The notes under the pieces were generated by a model. That model did not search any database. It had not been told where the DNA came from and saw only the letters and a program-made list of their open reading frames with translations. Source: Yponomeuta sedellus (Eukaryota; Arthropoda; Insecta; Lepidoptera; Yponomeutidae). From it: a DNA stretch of 64,000 bases. Where the stretch lies: contig OW203723.1 in NCBI GenBank assembly GCA_934045075.1, positions 21,033,615-21,097,614 of the forward strand, written 5' to 3'. Shown here piece after piece: positions 1 through 10,725 of this stretch. The translations under genes and the position numbers were made by a program. Numbering within the stretch: the first letter of the stretch is position 1; each line of letters begins with the position of its first letter.

Positions 1-204
1 TCGGTGTAAAGTTATAAACCAAAACATACATTTTGGCCACCGACTCCAAGCTATCCTTATAGTGTACAAAAGTCAGTATTAATTATTTATTAAAAATTTT
101 TTTTTTTACTATTTTTGGGAAAAGACAATGTGACTTTAATAATAAGGGACTAATAACCACAACAGTAAAATGTAGGTATTTTGGCTTAAATTCTGTTTTA
201 TAGG

Positions 205-985
205 TGCAACAGAACCTGTTATTGGGCTATTCTACATCTGCCTCTTAATTTTCCTAGTGTAGCAAGTAACAATGAAACTACACATTTCAACTTTAATTCC
301 GGATTTCTACGTGCAACGGTGCCCTAAACCTGGGTGTTCTGGAACTGGTCATCATCAGACTTCCTAATCTTCGGCTGTGGAAAGTGACAACGAAATTAAA
401 TACTTAAGCGAAAACGTCAAATTTATATCTAGATAGAAGCTTAGAATCTCTCAAGGACGACATTCGAGCTGATAATCTTGGGTATCAGACTCTTAATATT
501 CCTAGTGTAGCAAGTAATAATGAAACTAAACATTGCAACTTTAATTCCTGGTTTCTAAGTACAACGGTGCCCTAGATCTGGGTGTTCTTGAGCTGGTCAT
601 CACCAGACTTCCGAATATTCGCCTGAAAAAGTGACAATGAAATTAAATAATTCCGTGAAATCGGCATAATTATTTCTATCTATAATAGAAGCTTAGAACC
701 TCTCAAGAACGACATTTGAGCTGATGATCTTGGGCTGACTCTTAATATTCCTAGTGTACCAAGTTAAAAATGAAACTATACATTTTAACTTTAATCCAGG
801 GTTTCTAGGTGCAACGGTGCCCTAGATCTGGGTGTGCTTGAGCTGGTCATCATCAGACTTCCAAATCTTCGACTGAAGAAAGTGAAAGTTGAATTAAGTA
901 CTTAAGTGAAAACCACATATTTCTATGTAGAATAGAAGCTCAGAACCCCTCAAGAACGACATTCGAGCTGATGATCTTCGTAACA
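205..985. repeat. Tandem repeat, about 250-bp unit, roughly three copies
   Basis: Three successive blocks share the same order of words: 'cctagtgtagcaagtaa', 'gtgccctagatctgggtgt', 'catcagacttcc', 'agaagcttagaa' and 'gacattcgagctgat'. The last word recurs at 459, 711 and 958, giving periods of 252 and 247 bp. The copies differ by scattered substitutions and small indels, so the array is old. No open frame runs through the units. The first copy is 5'-incomplete. Confidence 0.8.
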
Positions 986-1102
986 ATGTCCACCACCCAC
1001 CAGAGAATGAGTTACCGAATGAAAGTATTTGATGAACAAAGTGTTTGTAACATCAAAACTTAACTTTTTTTTGCCTTAATACCTATTTGAAGTTCTCAAA
1101 TT

Positions 1103-1315
1103 CCATCTCTGAAAGTCTTCATCAGAACATCACCAGATTGACCTGGGACAATTTTTACGCTATATTTTCTGAAACATATGCTTATTACTAATGGATGCAG
1201 CAGCAAATAAGGCTTCATTAGGCCTTATTTGCTGCTGTTCATTGAAGAGTTTTGTTCTCCATCTCTGAATCTTCATCAGATCTTCACCAAATTAAAATGG
1301 GACCAATGGGACGCT
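1103..1315. repeat. Duplicated 'ccatctctgaa' block separated by a hairpin
   Basis: A 57-60 bp block with 'ccatctctgaa..tcttcatcag' occurs at 1103-1162 and again, diverged, at 1259-1315. Between them is the perfect hairpin at 1198-1237. The blocks resemble fragments of a dispersed insect repeat but I cannot name the family. Confidence 0.55.
1198..1237. repeat. Perfect 16-bp-stem hairpin
   Basis: The arm 'cagcagcaaataaggc' (1198-1213) is exactly complementary to 1222-1237, with an 8-nt loop. Either strand could fold. No function can be assigned from sequence. Confidence 0.8.
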
Positions 1316-1807
1316 ACATCCAGTCGAACAAAAAACAATTATCTAAATCGGTTAAGAAATGCGAAAACATAGTAAAAAAAGTAATATAAGTACGCGTCGA
1401 ATTGATAACCTGCTCATTTTTTGAAGTCGGTTAAAAAGTGTCAAGCGTTTCGCGAAATGTCAACGACTGAAGAAAAGTATTTATTATGTTTCCACACAGA
1501 ACAATTTGATGTTTCCAGCAGGACGTTTCTTTTTACAGTCTCATGAGACAAATCTTTGTGATGGATACTTTTTTGACGCGACGCACGCGATGAGTTGATT
1601 GGCGAGGCGTATCTAAGATGGCGATTGCGGTTTGTTTGTCAGTGCAATTACAATTTAACGAAATTCTTCATAATCCGAATTTTACGGATATATGTTGTCG
1701 ACTCGAAATCAATATCTTTTTATGTTTTGTTATTCATGTGAGGTTTCGATCGAGTCTACTGTACCCCTTGACGAATTATTAATATAGATATAAAATATAT
1801 TATATAC

Positions 1808-2008
1808 ACTAGCTGTGCCCCGCGGTGTTACCCGCGGTTTATTAGGGAAAATAAATTGTGTATTAAAACGTAGCCTAAGTGGTAATCAAGGTATCAGCTA
1901 ACTCCATAACAAATTTTGTTCAAATCACTCCAGCCGTTTAGCCGTGAAGAAGTAACAAACATACACACTCGGGCACTCACAAACTTTCGCTTTTATAATT
2001 GTGTAAAG
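1808..2008 (+). repeat. 'actagctg' dispersed repeat, copy 1
   Basis: The copy starts 'actagctgtgccccgcgg' and ends near 'ttttataattgtg'. It shares 'ttagggaaaataaattgtg', 'gtcagctaactccata' and 'cgtgaagaagtaacaaac' with copies at 31124-31350 (+) and 41988-42220 (-). This is a common style of short insect repeat. I see no coding capacity and cannot settle whether it is a MITE or a retroposon. Confidence 0.7.
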
Positions 2009-2012
2009 CTTT

Positions 2013-2569
2013 ATTGAGTTAATTAAAGTGAACCTTGCAATCATCGCATATTTTCTGCGAGATCTTTATAATATTAGTGTGTTGTGATGATATTCAAGTC
2101 AACACGAATGAATAGAGCACGTAGAATGCTTGCCTAGTATGGTTTTCGATGTGCAAACACTACAATACAATAACACGCCTGCCTACATTTTATGTACCCA
2201 ATTCATGTATTTTTTTTGTTGTACAGACGTTCGTAACCCAATAAATTTCTTATTACTTAAAAAAAAAATAGAGATAGAAAACTCTATCAATGGTTTGATT
2301 ATTCACACTTCTTGTTCCTTTGGTGCCATCTCTAATCAGATGTCGGTTATCATTGTCGCTATTAAGAATATTATAAAGAGTATTCTATCTATCTATGTAT
2401 TTTATCCCGTGATGTTACGGGTTGGAAGAGTTCCATGTTTCTCGTGTTGAGCTCTTGACAATTTACTTGAATAAAATCCAATTTTTCGTTACATGGTATC
2501 CAAAATGCGCTTCATAAATTCATTTATTGACATCCAAAATATGATCCAGATCTGATAATATACTGTTGC
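2013..2569. other. Unassigned AT-rich stretch
   Basis: The open frame at 2130-2450 has no recognisable domain, an unlikely composition and no start context, so I do not call it a gene. The segment around 2327-2400 ends 'ttctatctatctatg', which resembles a LINE-T 3' tail. Confidence 0.5.
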
Positions 2570-2942
2570 ATGCACGCACGCCGGTTCCGGGTACTTTTTA
2601 TCTTTCCCTTTGCTAATACATCCGCTATTTGGTCGATGTAAGTCCGTCTGGGACGTCCCTTACCAGCCCTTCCACTCACATTCGCAATATATATTTGTTT
2701 CTCCAATCTTTCTTCCTTCATCCTCTCCACATGTCCAAACCAACGCAACATTCCTTTCTCAATTCTAGTCTCTTTCAGTCCACAACGTTCTCTAATCAGA
2801 CTATTGCGTATCCTGTCATTCAAAGTAACACTACACATACTTCTCAAAAACCTCATTTCTACTGCAATAATTCTACTTTCTTGCTTCTTTTGCCATACTC
2901 AAGTCTCGCTACCAAACATAAGTGTTGGGACCCTTAAAGTAT
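2570..2942 (-). pseudogene. LINE-A relic: C-terminal part of a non-LTR retrotransposon polyprotein
   Basis: The minus strand encodes the region that follows the reverse-transcriptase core in many insect non-LTR elements. Visible motifs in order are a FGSET block, AVEMRFLRSMC, RIEKGMLRWFGHVERM, GKGRPRRTYIDQI and STRNRRACM. A TGA interrupts the frame just after SET, where the family normally has Trp, so the copy is dead. Homology stops at about 2570, before the final SAYPSG segment seen in copies at 19246 and 48490. There is no catalytic reverse-transcriptase domain here. The family assignment (RTE-like versus another clade) is inference. The surrounding sequence offers no intact ORF upstream. 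Confidence 0.85.
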
Positions 2943-3145
2943 TTTGGTGTAATAGGTCTTTACAGTCTATGGAGTCTACGGAGCCATTGATGAAGCCATG
3001 GAGAAACATCATGCCTGCCAGGATGCGCCTATTTTCTTCTTATGTAACCTATATACGTACCACTGCAGAGCACAAGCCTTCTCTAAAAGAAGGGTAGTTG
3101 AACACTTTAGAAACTAAGGTTTTGTGACGTTTCCGTCACAGCGAG

Positions 3146-3619
3146 TGACAACATTTCATATTTTACAACGCGCAAAACTAAAAATACCGTTTCTTAATTG
3201 TGCTATCTTGATTACGAAAAAAATATTTAGAATTTTTATTATTGCTTAATTGCCCAAAAATTGTGTGATGACGTCACATATATGGTGGAATGAGGAGGTA
3301 CTGTTGCCTAATATTATAAATGATATGACAGATGTCATTTTCAATTTCATTCAAATGTCATGTCAGAGAAATTACTTTTCCTTTCCTTAATTCCAATCGT
3401 TTTTAAAAAGGCGGCAAGGGTGTTAGTATTTTTAAGCCATAGGTATGCGTGACGTCATTTGGCGGTTACGTCTTTTAAGAATAAGACGAAATTCAAACAG
3501 AAAATTATGAATGAAAATCATCGAATTTCAGAAAATAAAAAAATATGGGTCGTTTTATTTCGTATCTAGTTTCCTTTAAGACAGTAAAATACGTATGCTA
3601 AAAAATTTTAATGTTGTCA
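3146..3619 (+). mobile_element. CRE-containing MITE, copy 1 (474 bp)
   Basis: The element begins TGACAACATT and ends AATGTTGTCA, a perfect 10-bp terminal inverted repeat. A second copy in the opposite orientation lies at 24091-24570 and matches along the whole length. Each copy carries two TGACGTCA palindromes (here 3269 and 3450). There is no ORF of useful length, so the element is non-autonomous. No clear target duplication is seen here; copy 2 has a possible 3-bp AAT. Confidence 0.8.
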
Positions 3620-4289
3620 GTTATATGGATTGAGTCTGATCGATTATAAAACAAAAATGTTACTTACATTAGCTTTTGACTGTTCAAAGAAAATCGCATG
3701 TCGTGGACTGCGTTCTTCAAACAGACATTAAAGAGAAATAAGGGCGAGTCTTAAAAGGCAGTGACCTCTATTAAAGTCCTATTAGGCGTTTGTCTCAATT
3801 ACCCTGGAACGGCGACATAGAGTACTGAGACAGAAGGTAGAATCGAGAACTGATCACGAGTACTGGTGTAATACTTAACTGGCAATCCCGTAACAGAAAA
3901 TTTAAAACTGCTCAGTAGCTGTTTTTTTCTCCATTTCTCAAGTTCGCTCATAACTTTTCATCCAAACGTCCATTTTGATACATCTATCGATATTATACTA
4001 TAATTGCGCAAGTATCATAGGCAGCGGAAGTCCGCGTTCCCTCTGTTAATCTTTATTTTATTCTTGTTATTTATTATTTTTTATTATTTTGTTATTTTGT
4101 CATAGGCCATATACACCAGAAAAAAATCTTATAAATTTAATGAAGTTCCCTACCTCGTCACTAGATGGAGCTATTTTAATCTTGTTACTCATCACTAGAT
4201 GACGGCTGAATTAGTTATTATGAAAAAAAAACTTAGCAGGTGGGGCCCAAATATAACACCTTCCGTTGTATTGCTTGCGACTATAACTT
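3620..4289. other. Unassigned intergenic stretch
   Basis: No gene or named repeat is recognised. The segment 4050-4100 is a run of TTATTT-like words. Confidence 0.5.
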
Positions 4290-4365
4290 CACAAATGTAT
4301 ATAAATTAAGAAACAAAGTCATTGGTACAAGCCCGCACTGGGCATCAAACCTGTGTCTCGCGCGC
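4290..4365 (-). repeat. K-SINE fragment
   Basis: The segment 'agaaacaaagtcattggtac' plus the following 'gggcatcaaacctgtgtc' matches 18885-18965 and, inverted, 21658-21755. The family carries a tRNA-like B-box ('ggttcgattct' in the 21658 copy). Only the 3' part is present. Confidence 0.5.
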
Positions 4366-4870
4366 ATTTACATTCTGTTTGCTAAATGTGAAAGTACAAT
4401 GTAACAAGAAAGTGAAAGCCTTCGGGCCATAGTGTAGTGGAAAAAAAGGCAGCGGGAAAAAAGACTCCCCTCTGACCATCTTTTCTCAAGGCCTTTTAAG
4501 CCTATTACATCAGTTACCACATATACGTATGATAAGATTCCGTGATTACCATTAATAATTTTAAATGGCAAAGCATTAGTTAATTGTTTTACATAGGTCG
4601 TGTGCTGCGGCCAGACACACGAATAGCACTCTAGAACCTGGCCATCTGTGTATGTCTCGAATTTCTCAAAACCCGTATTGCAGTAATCCGGCCCTTAAGT
4701 GTAATTAAGCCGTTAGCTTCTCCTTTACTTTGGCTTTTTAAAATCCAGAGACACAAATTAAAGTACGAGGATTTGCCTTAATTGTTAATTTAGAGGACGG
4801 TAAACAAAGCAATTTAATTAGTTTTAAACCCTTTTCTTTTCAGCATTACTTTTTAATATGAAAATAAATC
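4366..4870. other. Unassigned intergenic stretch
   Basis: No convincing coding region, RNA gene or family repeat was seen. Confidence 0.45.
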
Positions 4871-4871
4871 T

Positions 4872-5079
4872 AAAAACCTATTTAGAGGCTAAAAATTCCA
4901 CCCATGCCGGGATTTGAACCTTAGCAGTTAGGTTTTACATCGGAATGATATCGCTGTACCCACATGATTATATTTTTTTAATGCACTAACCCGTGCTAAG
5001 GACAATTTAAAAAAACCTATTTAGAGGCTAAAAATTCCACCCATGGAATTTAGAAATTAGCCTCTAAATAGGTTTTTTT
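4872..5079. repeat. F-repeat cluster with inverted end
   Basis: Two minus-oriented F-repeat pieces (from 4872 and 5008) are followed by a plus-oriented 3' end. The sequence around 'ccacccat' at 5037-5046 is the centre of a hairpin whose arms are the 'aacctatttagaggctaaaa' end and its complement (end 5079). The tRNA-like core has been lost from both pieces. Confidence 0.75.
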
Positions 5080-5434
5080 GCAAATAAATTGCATGGAAAT
5101 CGTATCAAACCAGCCAAGTACGAGTGGACTGAGGGTACCGAGGGTTCCGTATCATATTTACCGTAATTAGCTGTTTTTTTGAGTTTACGACCTTAGCTAC
5201 AATTTAACACACATTTGCGCTGTATTTATAATTTTAATTATATTAGAGAGTGCGCTTCATGCGCTTGAAATTATACCAAGTTTGATGCATTAACATTTCG
5301 ATGTCTCGACATCCTATTCAATATATTAAAACATAACTTTAAAAAAACACGCCGTTTTTTTATCTTGGAAAATTTGTCGAAATAATTCAATTACACTTTT
5401 TATGTAGCCCATCAACGAAGAGAATGGGCATAAA

Positions 5435-5625
5435 TACCATGCGTGCCCAACACGGCTTGCCAATTTCAAGGGCTGAGGTATCTTAACACCTCAGACACTC
5501 TGGTTTCCTCGCGATGTTTTCCTTCACCGTTAGCAAGTGGTATTGGGATTCCTTACTGGGAATCGAACCTGTGTTATACTCGGACTCTCAACTTTCCTCG
5601 CTCACTTTCCTCACTTACTCAATTA
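5435..5625 (-). repeat. H-family retroposon fragment
   Basis: The stretch carries 'cctcagacactctggtttcc', 'gatgttttccttcac' and a 'cttgccaatttcaag' word. It matches copies at 18550, 19990, 22083, 50040 and 51540. No open frame is conserved between copies. Confidence 0.65.
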
Positions 5626-5799
5626 CACTTATTGTGAATTTATTTCAAATATATAACAATTATTGCTTAAGAAATAAATCACGTTTAGTTCAGACGGACA
5701 GACAAAAGAAATGTCGTGTCTTAGTACGTATATATTAGGTTTGTGAGTATCGTGACATGTCGCAAATACAGCGATAAAAAAGGCGTGAGTATATGTAGC

Positions 5800-5990
5800 G
5801 ATATCAACCCATGGCTGTCCCTACTACTGGGGCACTGGTGTCCTCCTGCATCGCAGGAAGGTTTGGCCACACTCCACCACGGGGGCCAAGTCCGGGTTGG
5901 TGGAGGATTGTTAGACATTGGCGGGCCTTACTGTCAGAAGTTATCAAGCTGCCAATAAGGCCTGCTATGTATACCTATGAGAAATAATAT
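5800..5990 (-). repeat. 5S-SINE copy 1, 3' half, variant subfamily
   Basis: Read on the minus strand it has the family 3' half: 'ccaacccggacttggccccc', the GCAGGAAG..CCCCAG block and the 'gttgatatc' tail. The 5S-like head is absent. Its internal end 'gcctgctatgta' and 'tatgagaaataatat' differs from the usual sequence but is shared with copy 3 at 10726-11076. The flank 'gcgataaaaa..ggcgtgagtatatgta' (5771-5798) is also shared. Confidence 0.8.
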
Positions 5991-6443
5991 ATTATACGCA
6001 TTGGTCACTCCACCTAAACAAACTCTTATGTTAAATACTGTGGAATGCAATGTACGGTTGCCTGTAAAACAAGAATAAAATTTCGAATCAAATTTTGCTT
6101 AAATCGTATTTTATTACCGCGCTAATTCAACACCGGTTGATAAATAGAAGCCACTTGTTTGTCAGAACCTCTGGTGTAATTGAAATTGGAAAGTAGCGAA
6201 TGAGAGAAATTGGTTCAACTTTACTGTTTCAAGTGGTAATATAATAGATATAGGAATAAAATGCTATATATTTATGTAATAATATTTATATACCGTTTTT
6301 TAGGTATTTAGTTAATGCAGCTTATTTTTTTTTCCATAAATAGGTAGGTTAAACCGAGAAAAAAGAAATAAGCCGAGAAATGAGATACCAGTGGAATTTG
6401 CAACCAAAATATTATTTAGTTTGAGGCAAGCTAAAATAATGGT

Positions 6444-6651
6444 GTTAGTGCCGGCTGTCATGTAATGATAGTCGTAAAGCCATGTCGATGACCTTGTGGG
6501 CGGCTTGATAACTTCTGATAGTAAGGCACTGTCGTACAATCCTCTACCAACCCGGACTTGGCTTTCGTGGTGGAGGCCTAACCTTTCTGCCATGCAGGAA
6601 GAGACCCGTGCCCCAGCAGTGGGGGCATACATGGGTTGATATCGATCGATC
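6444..6651 (+). repeat. 5S-SINE copy 2, 5'-truncated
   Basis: This copy starts at 'gtgccggctgtcatgtaatg' and ends 'gttgatatcgatcgatcg'. The 5S-like head is missing, as expected of 5' truncation during retroposition. The tail is a short GATC-type repeat. Confidence 0.8.
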
Positions 6652-6784
6652 GAAACAAAAGAATGTAATAAAAGTAAACCCCACTGATACTTCATTTCTC
6701 GGGTTGATTCTACCCTTTTACATAACTAATCGATCGGTTAGAATTTGCCTATTGTTCGACATTAATTAATTATTATATTATTTT

Positions 6785-7015
6785 TAATGCACTAACTCGT
6801 GCTAAGGATTATTTAAGAAACCTGTATTATTCTCTGTATTACGTTCGCTGCCTACACGTAATACAGAGAATACTGTAAAGGGGTTCGAAATTTCACTGAT
6901 GCCGGTGAGTCGCCCATTAGCTCAGTTGGAAAGAGCGCTTACACGGATATCCAGTGGTCGCGGGTTCGATTTCCGGCATGGGTGGAATTTTTAGCCTTTA
7001 AATAGGTTTTTAAAA
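6785..7015. repeat. F-repeat with inverted junction
   Basis: A minus-oriented tail ('atgcactaactcgtgctaag') runs into a plus-oriented tRNA-like unit. The junction is a 15-bp inverted repeat, 'attctctgtattacg' and its complement, around 'ttcgctgcctaca'. The plus unit has an A box 'tagctcagttgg' and B box 'ggttcgatttc', then the 'ttagcctttaaataggttt' end. Confidence 0.8.
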
Positions 7016-7544
7016 TTAATTAATTATACATTAAGAAAACCTTTATTGTGCAAATGCGCATTATAAATTAAGCTTTATACCAAACCAGTTCTGATGTCAA
7101 TACATGTAGGTAGTTTGGCACTGATACTTTGAAACATAGTGTGTGTAGAGTGTTATGAAGGGCTGATCTCGTACGCATGTCTACGACTACTAGTGGCTGA
7201 ATCGATTCATCGAATCGAATCGAACATTACTCGATGGCTCTCGATGTTCGATGGTACACTCGAGACGAGAGTAGCAGAGGGTGTACTCGGGATAGACGCG
7301 GATTGGGGATTGCCTATCTCTAATTTACGTAATTTAAGGGTACTCCGAGTGCACGAATTCTGTGGGACTCATTGCGTTGCACGAACATAAGGTACAGCGA
7401 AAAGCATATTATTTGACAACCTACGTCTTAACATAAATAATATTTTTTGTATATTTTTCTATAAAGAATTCAGTGTAACTCAGACAAAACAGAATTTGGT
7501 TTAATTTAACCTCATGTTCACGAATAACTCTTTGATTAAATTGT
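7016..7544. other. Unassigned intergenic stretch
   Basis: The open frame at 7139-7390 has no recognisable domain. The segment near 7200 is rich in 'cgaatcgaatcg' repeats. I see no support for a gene. Confidence 0.45.
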
Positions 7545-7551
7545 ACAATTT

Positions 7552-7651
7552 TAAATGCACTAACCCGTGCTACGGACAATTTTAAAAACATTTAATTTTC
7601 GTTATATTATTTTTTCGTTAGTGGAATTTTAGCCTCTAAATAGGTTTTTAA
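7552..7651. repeat. F-repeat remnant with both ends inverted
   Basis: The minus end 'tgcactaacccgtgctacgg' is followed after about 50 bp of AT-rich filler by the plus end 'gcctctaaataggttttta'. The tRNA-like core is deleted, leaving only the two opposing ends. Confidence 0.65.
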
Positions 7652-7850
7652 ATTTTTTTGATTAAAATTAATATTCATGCACAAAAAATATGCGCTAGTC
7701 CCACGATTGTTCCGAGTCCTACATTTGAAAAGCAATCAAAATAGCACTATTTATATCATATTTAATTTTGTTGTTCAACTTAACAACACATAATTTTAAT
7801 CACGGGAGAAACTTTTGCACACATAACACAACATTACATTTACATACAAG

Positions 7851-8030
7851 CACATACATTGCTTCTGGCCCCACACTAGGATACCCTGTGTAGTAGGAAC
7901 CAGAAATAACGACGTCACAAACATGTAAACATCCAAGACCTTGGCTTTTTTCTGTCCCCAGCCGAGATTAGAACCCGAAACCTCTTGCATGGTAGGCAGA
8001 TGCGCAACCGCTACGCCACATAGGTCGTCA
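7851..8030 (-). repeat. G-SINE copy 1 (tRNA-derived)
   Basis: On the minus strand it begins 'tgacgacctatgtggcgtag', carries an A-box-like 'tggcgtagcggttgcgcatc' and a B-box-like 'ggttctaatctcggc', and ends with a unique 3' body containing 'ccaaggtcttggatgtttac' and 'ggggccagaagcaatgtatg'. Copies at 29391-29575, 32184-32358 and 51695-52080 match. The tRNA of origin is not clear; the B box is mutated here. Confidence 0.8.
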
Positions 8031-8273
8031 AACATTACATTTTGTAACCTAAGATTGGGAGTAGAAGCTCTTGCTTGGAGCGATATATAGCCACTTAAAT
8101 TAGCTTTCGCTTCGTATGTGGACAGACGATATGTGGGGTGTGGAAATTGATCGTAAATAGATTTCGGATTTCCTTTCCTTTTTGCTTTTGTACTTTTATT
8201 GACGATAATAGACCATCCAGTAATGCTGGTGGCCAAGGCTTGCCAGGAAACAAAAGAGTAGGTATTTCTCAGA

Positions 8274-8400
8274 CGTTAGTTTGGTCTAGCGGATAAGGCG
8301 CTTGGCTACCTAAACAGAGGTCGGGTGTTCGATTTACGCCACAGGCCACCGAACTTGACTTGTGCAGATGGTCTGTTATTTATTAGCCTTGCAGGGTTTC
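8274..8400 (+). repeat. L-SINE copy 1 (tRNA-derived)
   Basis: The segment 'ggtctagcggataaggcgct' is an A-box region and 'gggtgttcgatttacgcc' a B-box region, followed by 'gaacttgacttgtgcag'. The copy at 9966 has the same order. A tRNA-like head plus unrelated body marks this as a SINE rather than a tRNA gene. Confidence 0.65.
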
Positions 8401-8460
8401 GAGCTCACGACAACTCGCGTTTGAGACATGGGTCCCACTGATATGATAACACTCTAGTTC

Positions 8461-8818
8461 TTTTTTAAAAACCTATTTAGAGGCTGAAAATTCCACCCAT
8501 GCCGGGCTCGAACCCGCGACCTCTGGCTAACCGTGCCAGCGCTCTCCCAACTGAGCTAGTGAGCGACCATCGACATCAGTGAAATTTGGAACCTCTTAAC
8601 AATACTCTCTGTATTACGTACAAGCAGCAACATCTGGCTGAAGTTATTTGCATCACTTGCAGCCCGAGTACATCGGAATGATATCGCTGTACCCACATGA
8701 TCATATTCTTATTAATGCACTAACTCGTGCTAAGGACAATTTCAAAAACCTATTTAGAGGCTAAAAATTCCACCCATACCAAGACTCGAACCCGCAACCT
8801 CTGGCTAACCGTGCCAGG
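8461..8818 (-). repeat. F-repeat tandem pair
   Basis: Two minus-oriented units start at 8465 and 8743, a period of 278 bp. The first has intact tRNA-like boxes ('gggctcgaacccgcg' is the B box on the minus strand) and the upstream block 'cgacatc..catcacttgcagcccg' through 'atatcgctgtacccacatga'. The second unit breaks off at 8818 inside the tRNA-like core. Confidence 0.8.
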
Positions 8819-8879
8819 TTAAATAAGGTAAATGGGTTTTTTAAAAAAGGCTAACGTTACTGGCGGACATACTTCGCCT

Positions 8880-8985
8880 AAAAGCAACCAATGAATGTTG
8901 ATGAAACAAAATCGATCTGTCAGGTGGCAAGTGGCAGACCATGATCTCTAGCTACCCCTCCGGGATACAAGTATGAGTTCATGTT
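8880..8985 (+). repeat. LINE-A 3' end running into a TTACG array
   Basis: The words 'gaatgttgatgaaac', 'ggtggcaagtggcag' and 'ctacccctccgggatacaag' match the last codons of LINE-A (VDEA, GKWQ, YPSG) in decayed form. The element's tail 'gttatgtta' then passes directly into the repeat array at 8975-9223. Confidence 0.75.
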
Positions 8986-9223
8986 ATGTTACTTTACGCT
9001 ACGTCCTTTTACGTTACGTGACGTTACGTTGTGTTACTTTACGTGACGTTACGTTACATTACGTGAGAGTAAGTTACGTTACGCTACCTTACGTTACGTT
9101 ACGACACGTTATATTGCGTTGCGTTACGTTACGTTATTTTACGTTACTTTTCGTTACGTCCAGTAGTGTTTCATTACATTACGTTACGTTACGTTATGTT
9201 ATGTTATGTTATGTTTTTACGAA
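8975..9223. repeat. Degenerate TTACG/TTATG pentamer array
   Basis: About 250 bp of variants of 5-bp TTACG and TTATG, with more regular TTATG at the 3' end. It starts at the LINE-A tail, so it probably grew from it. The ORFs through it (runs of YVTLRYV) are artefacts of the repeat. Confidence 0.85.
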
Positions 9224-9556
9224 AACAGTTTCCCCGTAGTCGAAAGCCGACGCGTAATTTCCGACGCTTTTCCAAAACTAATAGACAGCGCATACGAGTT
9301 CACATTTGGAACGCCATTTTAATACACTGCCAATTTAACACTAGGCTATTACGCCTCGTGAAACAGTGTTCAGTGCAAGCCCAATAAATCGTCAGCAGAC
9401 AGTGTACACGGCCCGAACGCTGTAAATTCGGCCTTTAATGAACCATTAGGCTGAAATTAGCCTAATGACAATACCGGGCCGAGCATGGGGCCGAATGTGT
9501 CTCGTAAAGATAATAGATTGGGTGACGGAGGTCTCTTTGACAATGATCTGGTGGTA

Positions 9557-9820
9557 CAGAGTGCTTAGTGCGAGTTTGACAGATCTAAACGAATAGCTTT
9601 AATCGAGCATCGAGTAGTGAGTATAAGTAAGTTAACCGTTCGAACTGGCAAAACGCTGTCACAGTACAACTCGCACTCGCGTTTATTCGTGTTTTGGCTG
9701 GTAAACGTGTTCACTTCCCAACGTTAACTATTACAACTCGCACTCAGCAATTTTAATTTCAATACTTGTCGCTAGGTGGCGCTTCCTTAATGCCATAGAA
9801 ATATGAGTTTACGTTAACGA
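9557..9820 (+). mobile_element. MITE-2, 3'-truncated copy
   Basis: The copy starts with the terminal repeat 'cagagtgcttagtgcgagtt' and runs in parallel with 26704-27007 up to 'gagtttacgttaacg'. The right terminal repeat present in the other copy is missing here. There is no coding capacity. Confidence 0.8.
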
Positions 9821-9837
9821 GAAGATTAATCGCGAAA

Positions 9838-9925
9838 GGCGCCGAGTTACTTAGCACGGGTTATACCATTGCAATGCGATTGGTTACGAGACTACCGATA
9901 GTGTAAATGAAACGACCATTAGCGG
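9838..9925 (+). repeat. Dispersed repeat paired with 58268-58352
   Basis: The words 'ataccattgcaatgcgattg', 'gagactaccgatagtgt' and 'aaacgaccatta' occur inverted at 58268-58352. No function is visible. Confidence 0.6.
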
Positions 9926-9965
9926 ACTAATATAACTGTATTGAACAACTATGCATTTTAAACAC

Positions 9966-10160
9966 TCGCATCCTTGGCTTATTGGTCTATCGGCTGAGGC
10001 GCTTGTCTACCTAGAGGCCGTGGGTTCGATTTCCACCCGAGGCCGGTTCTTGATTTGTACAAATAGCCTCAGGCTGGATAGGATTTTCAAGTAAGGAAAT
10101 ACAATCTCCTGTCCTGGTCCTAAACTAGAGTGCCCTGTAGTATGGTAACCAACCCATGGA
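9966..10160 (+). repeat. L-SINE copy 2 (tRNA-derived)
   Basis: The head has 'ttggtctatcggctgaggcg' (A box) and 'gtgggttcgatttccac' (B box). The body runs on with 'cttgatttgtacaaatagcc' and 'gtcctggtcctaaactagag'. It matches 8274-8400 in organisation. Confidence 0.7.
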
Positions 10161-10410
10161 AATAAACCCAGAGTGAAGCTACAAAAAAGAATCTACATAA
10201 AATATTTAACAAGCTGAATGGACGCTCTACTTAAAAAAAAATGCACTTTAAAGCTTAATATTTCGCAAACGGAGCCCTGAACCGAAAAATTGTTTTTCTA
10301 CCCACTATGGCGTGAGAAGAAGAAAAAAAAATGGAGGTGGGTACACAATTGTTTAATAAACATATTTTCTACCATACCGTGTTTTTGATAAGTCTAAGCA
10401 AAATTTTTGA

Positions 10411-10680
10411 AAGAAAGAAAGAAAGAAAGAAAGAAAAATATATTTATTTGACGACACAATACTCAAAAACACAAAATCACGCAACATAATACAACAATCA
10501 GCAGAAAAAACAAAACGGGTGACGGTGGGAATACAAGTAGTTAACAGTTAACACAAAGACAAACATAAAGAAATCTAAATATCTAACAAAATGTCAGGAA
10601 GTTTTAAGTATTGAGTCCCCAAAATGGGCCCGACTCAGCATAATGTTGCTTTAAAGTACTAATTAAAAACTCTTTCCTTA
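10411..10680 (-). repeat. Probable retrotransposon 3' end with (GAAA)n tail
   Basis: A (GAAA) run at 10411-10436 precedes a body that ends 'gggcccgactcagcataatg'. The segment at 21765-21985 has the similar end 'ggccgctgtctcagcatatt'. I infer a non-LTR 3' end in minus orientation; the similarity is modest. Confidence 0.4.
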
Positions 10681-10725
10681 TAAACTATACTATACCTGCG
10701 ATAAAAAGGCGTGAGTATATGTATT

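Noticed and set aside
8975..9223. Telomere-like repeat
   Set aside because: Units are TTACG and TTATG, not the insect TTAGG, and they are degenerate and attached to a LINE tail.
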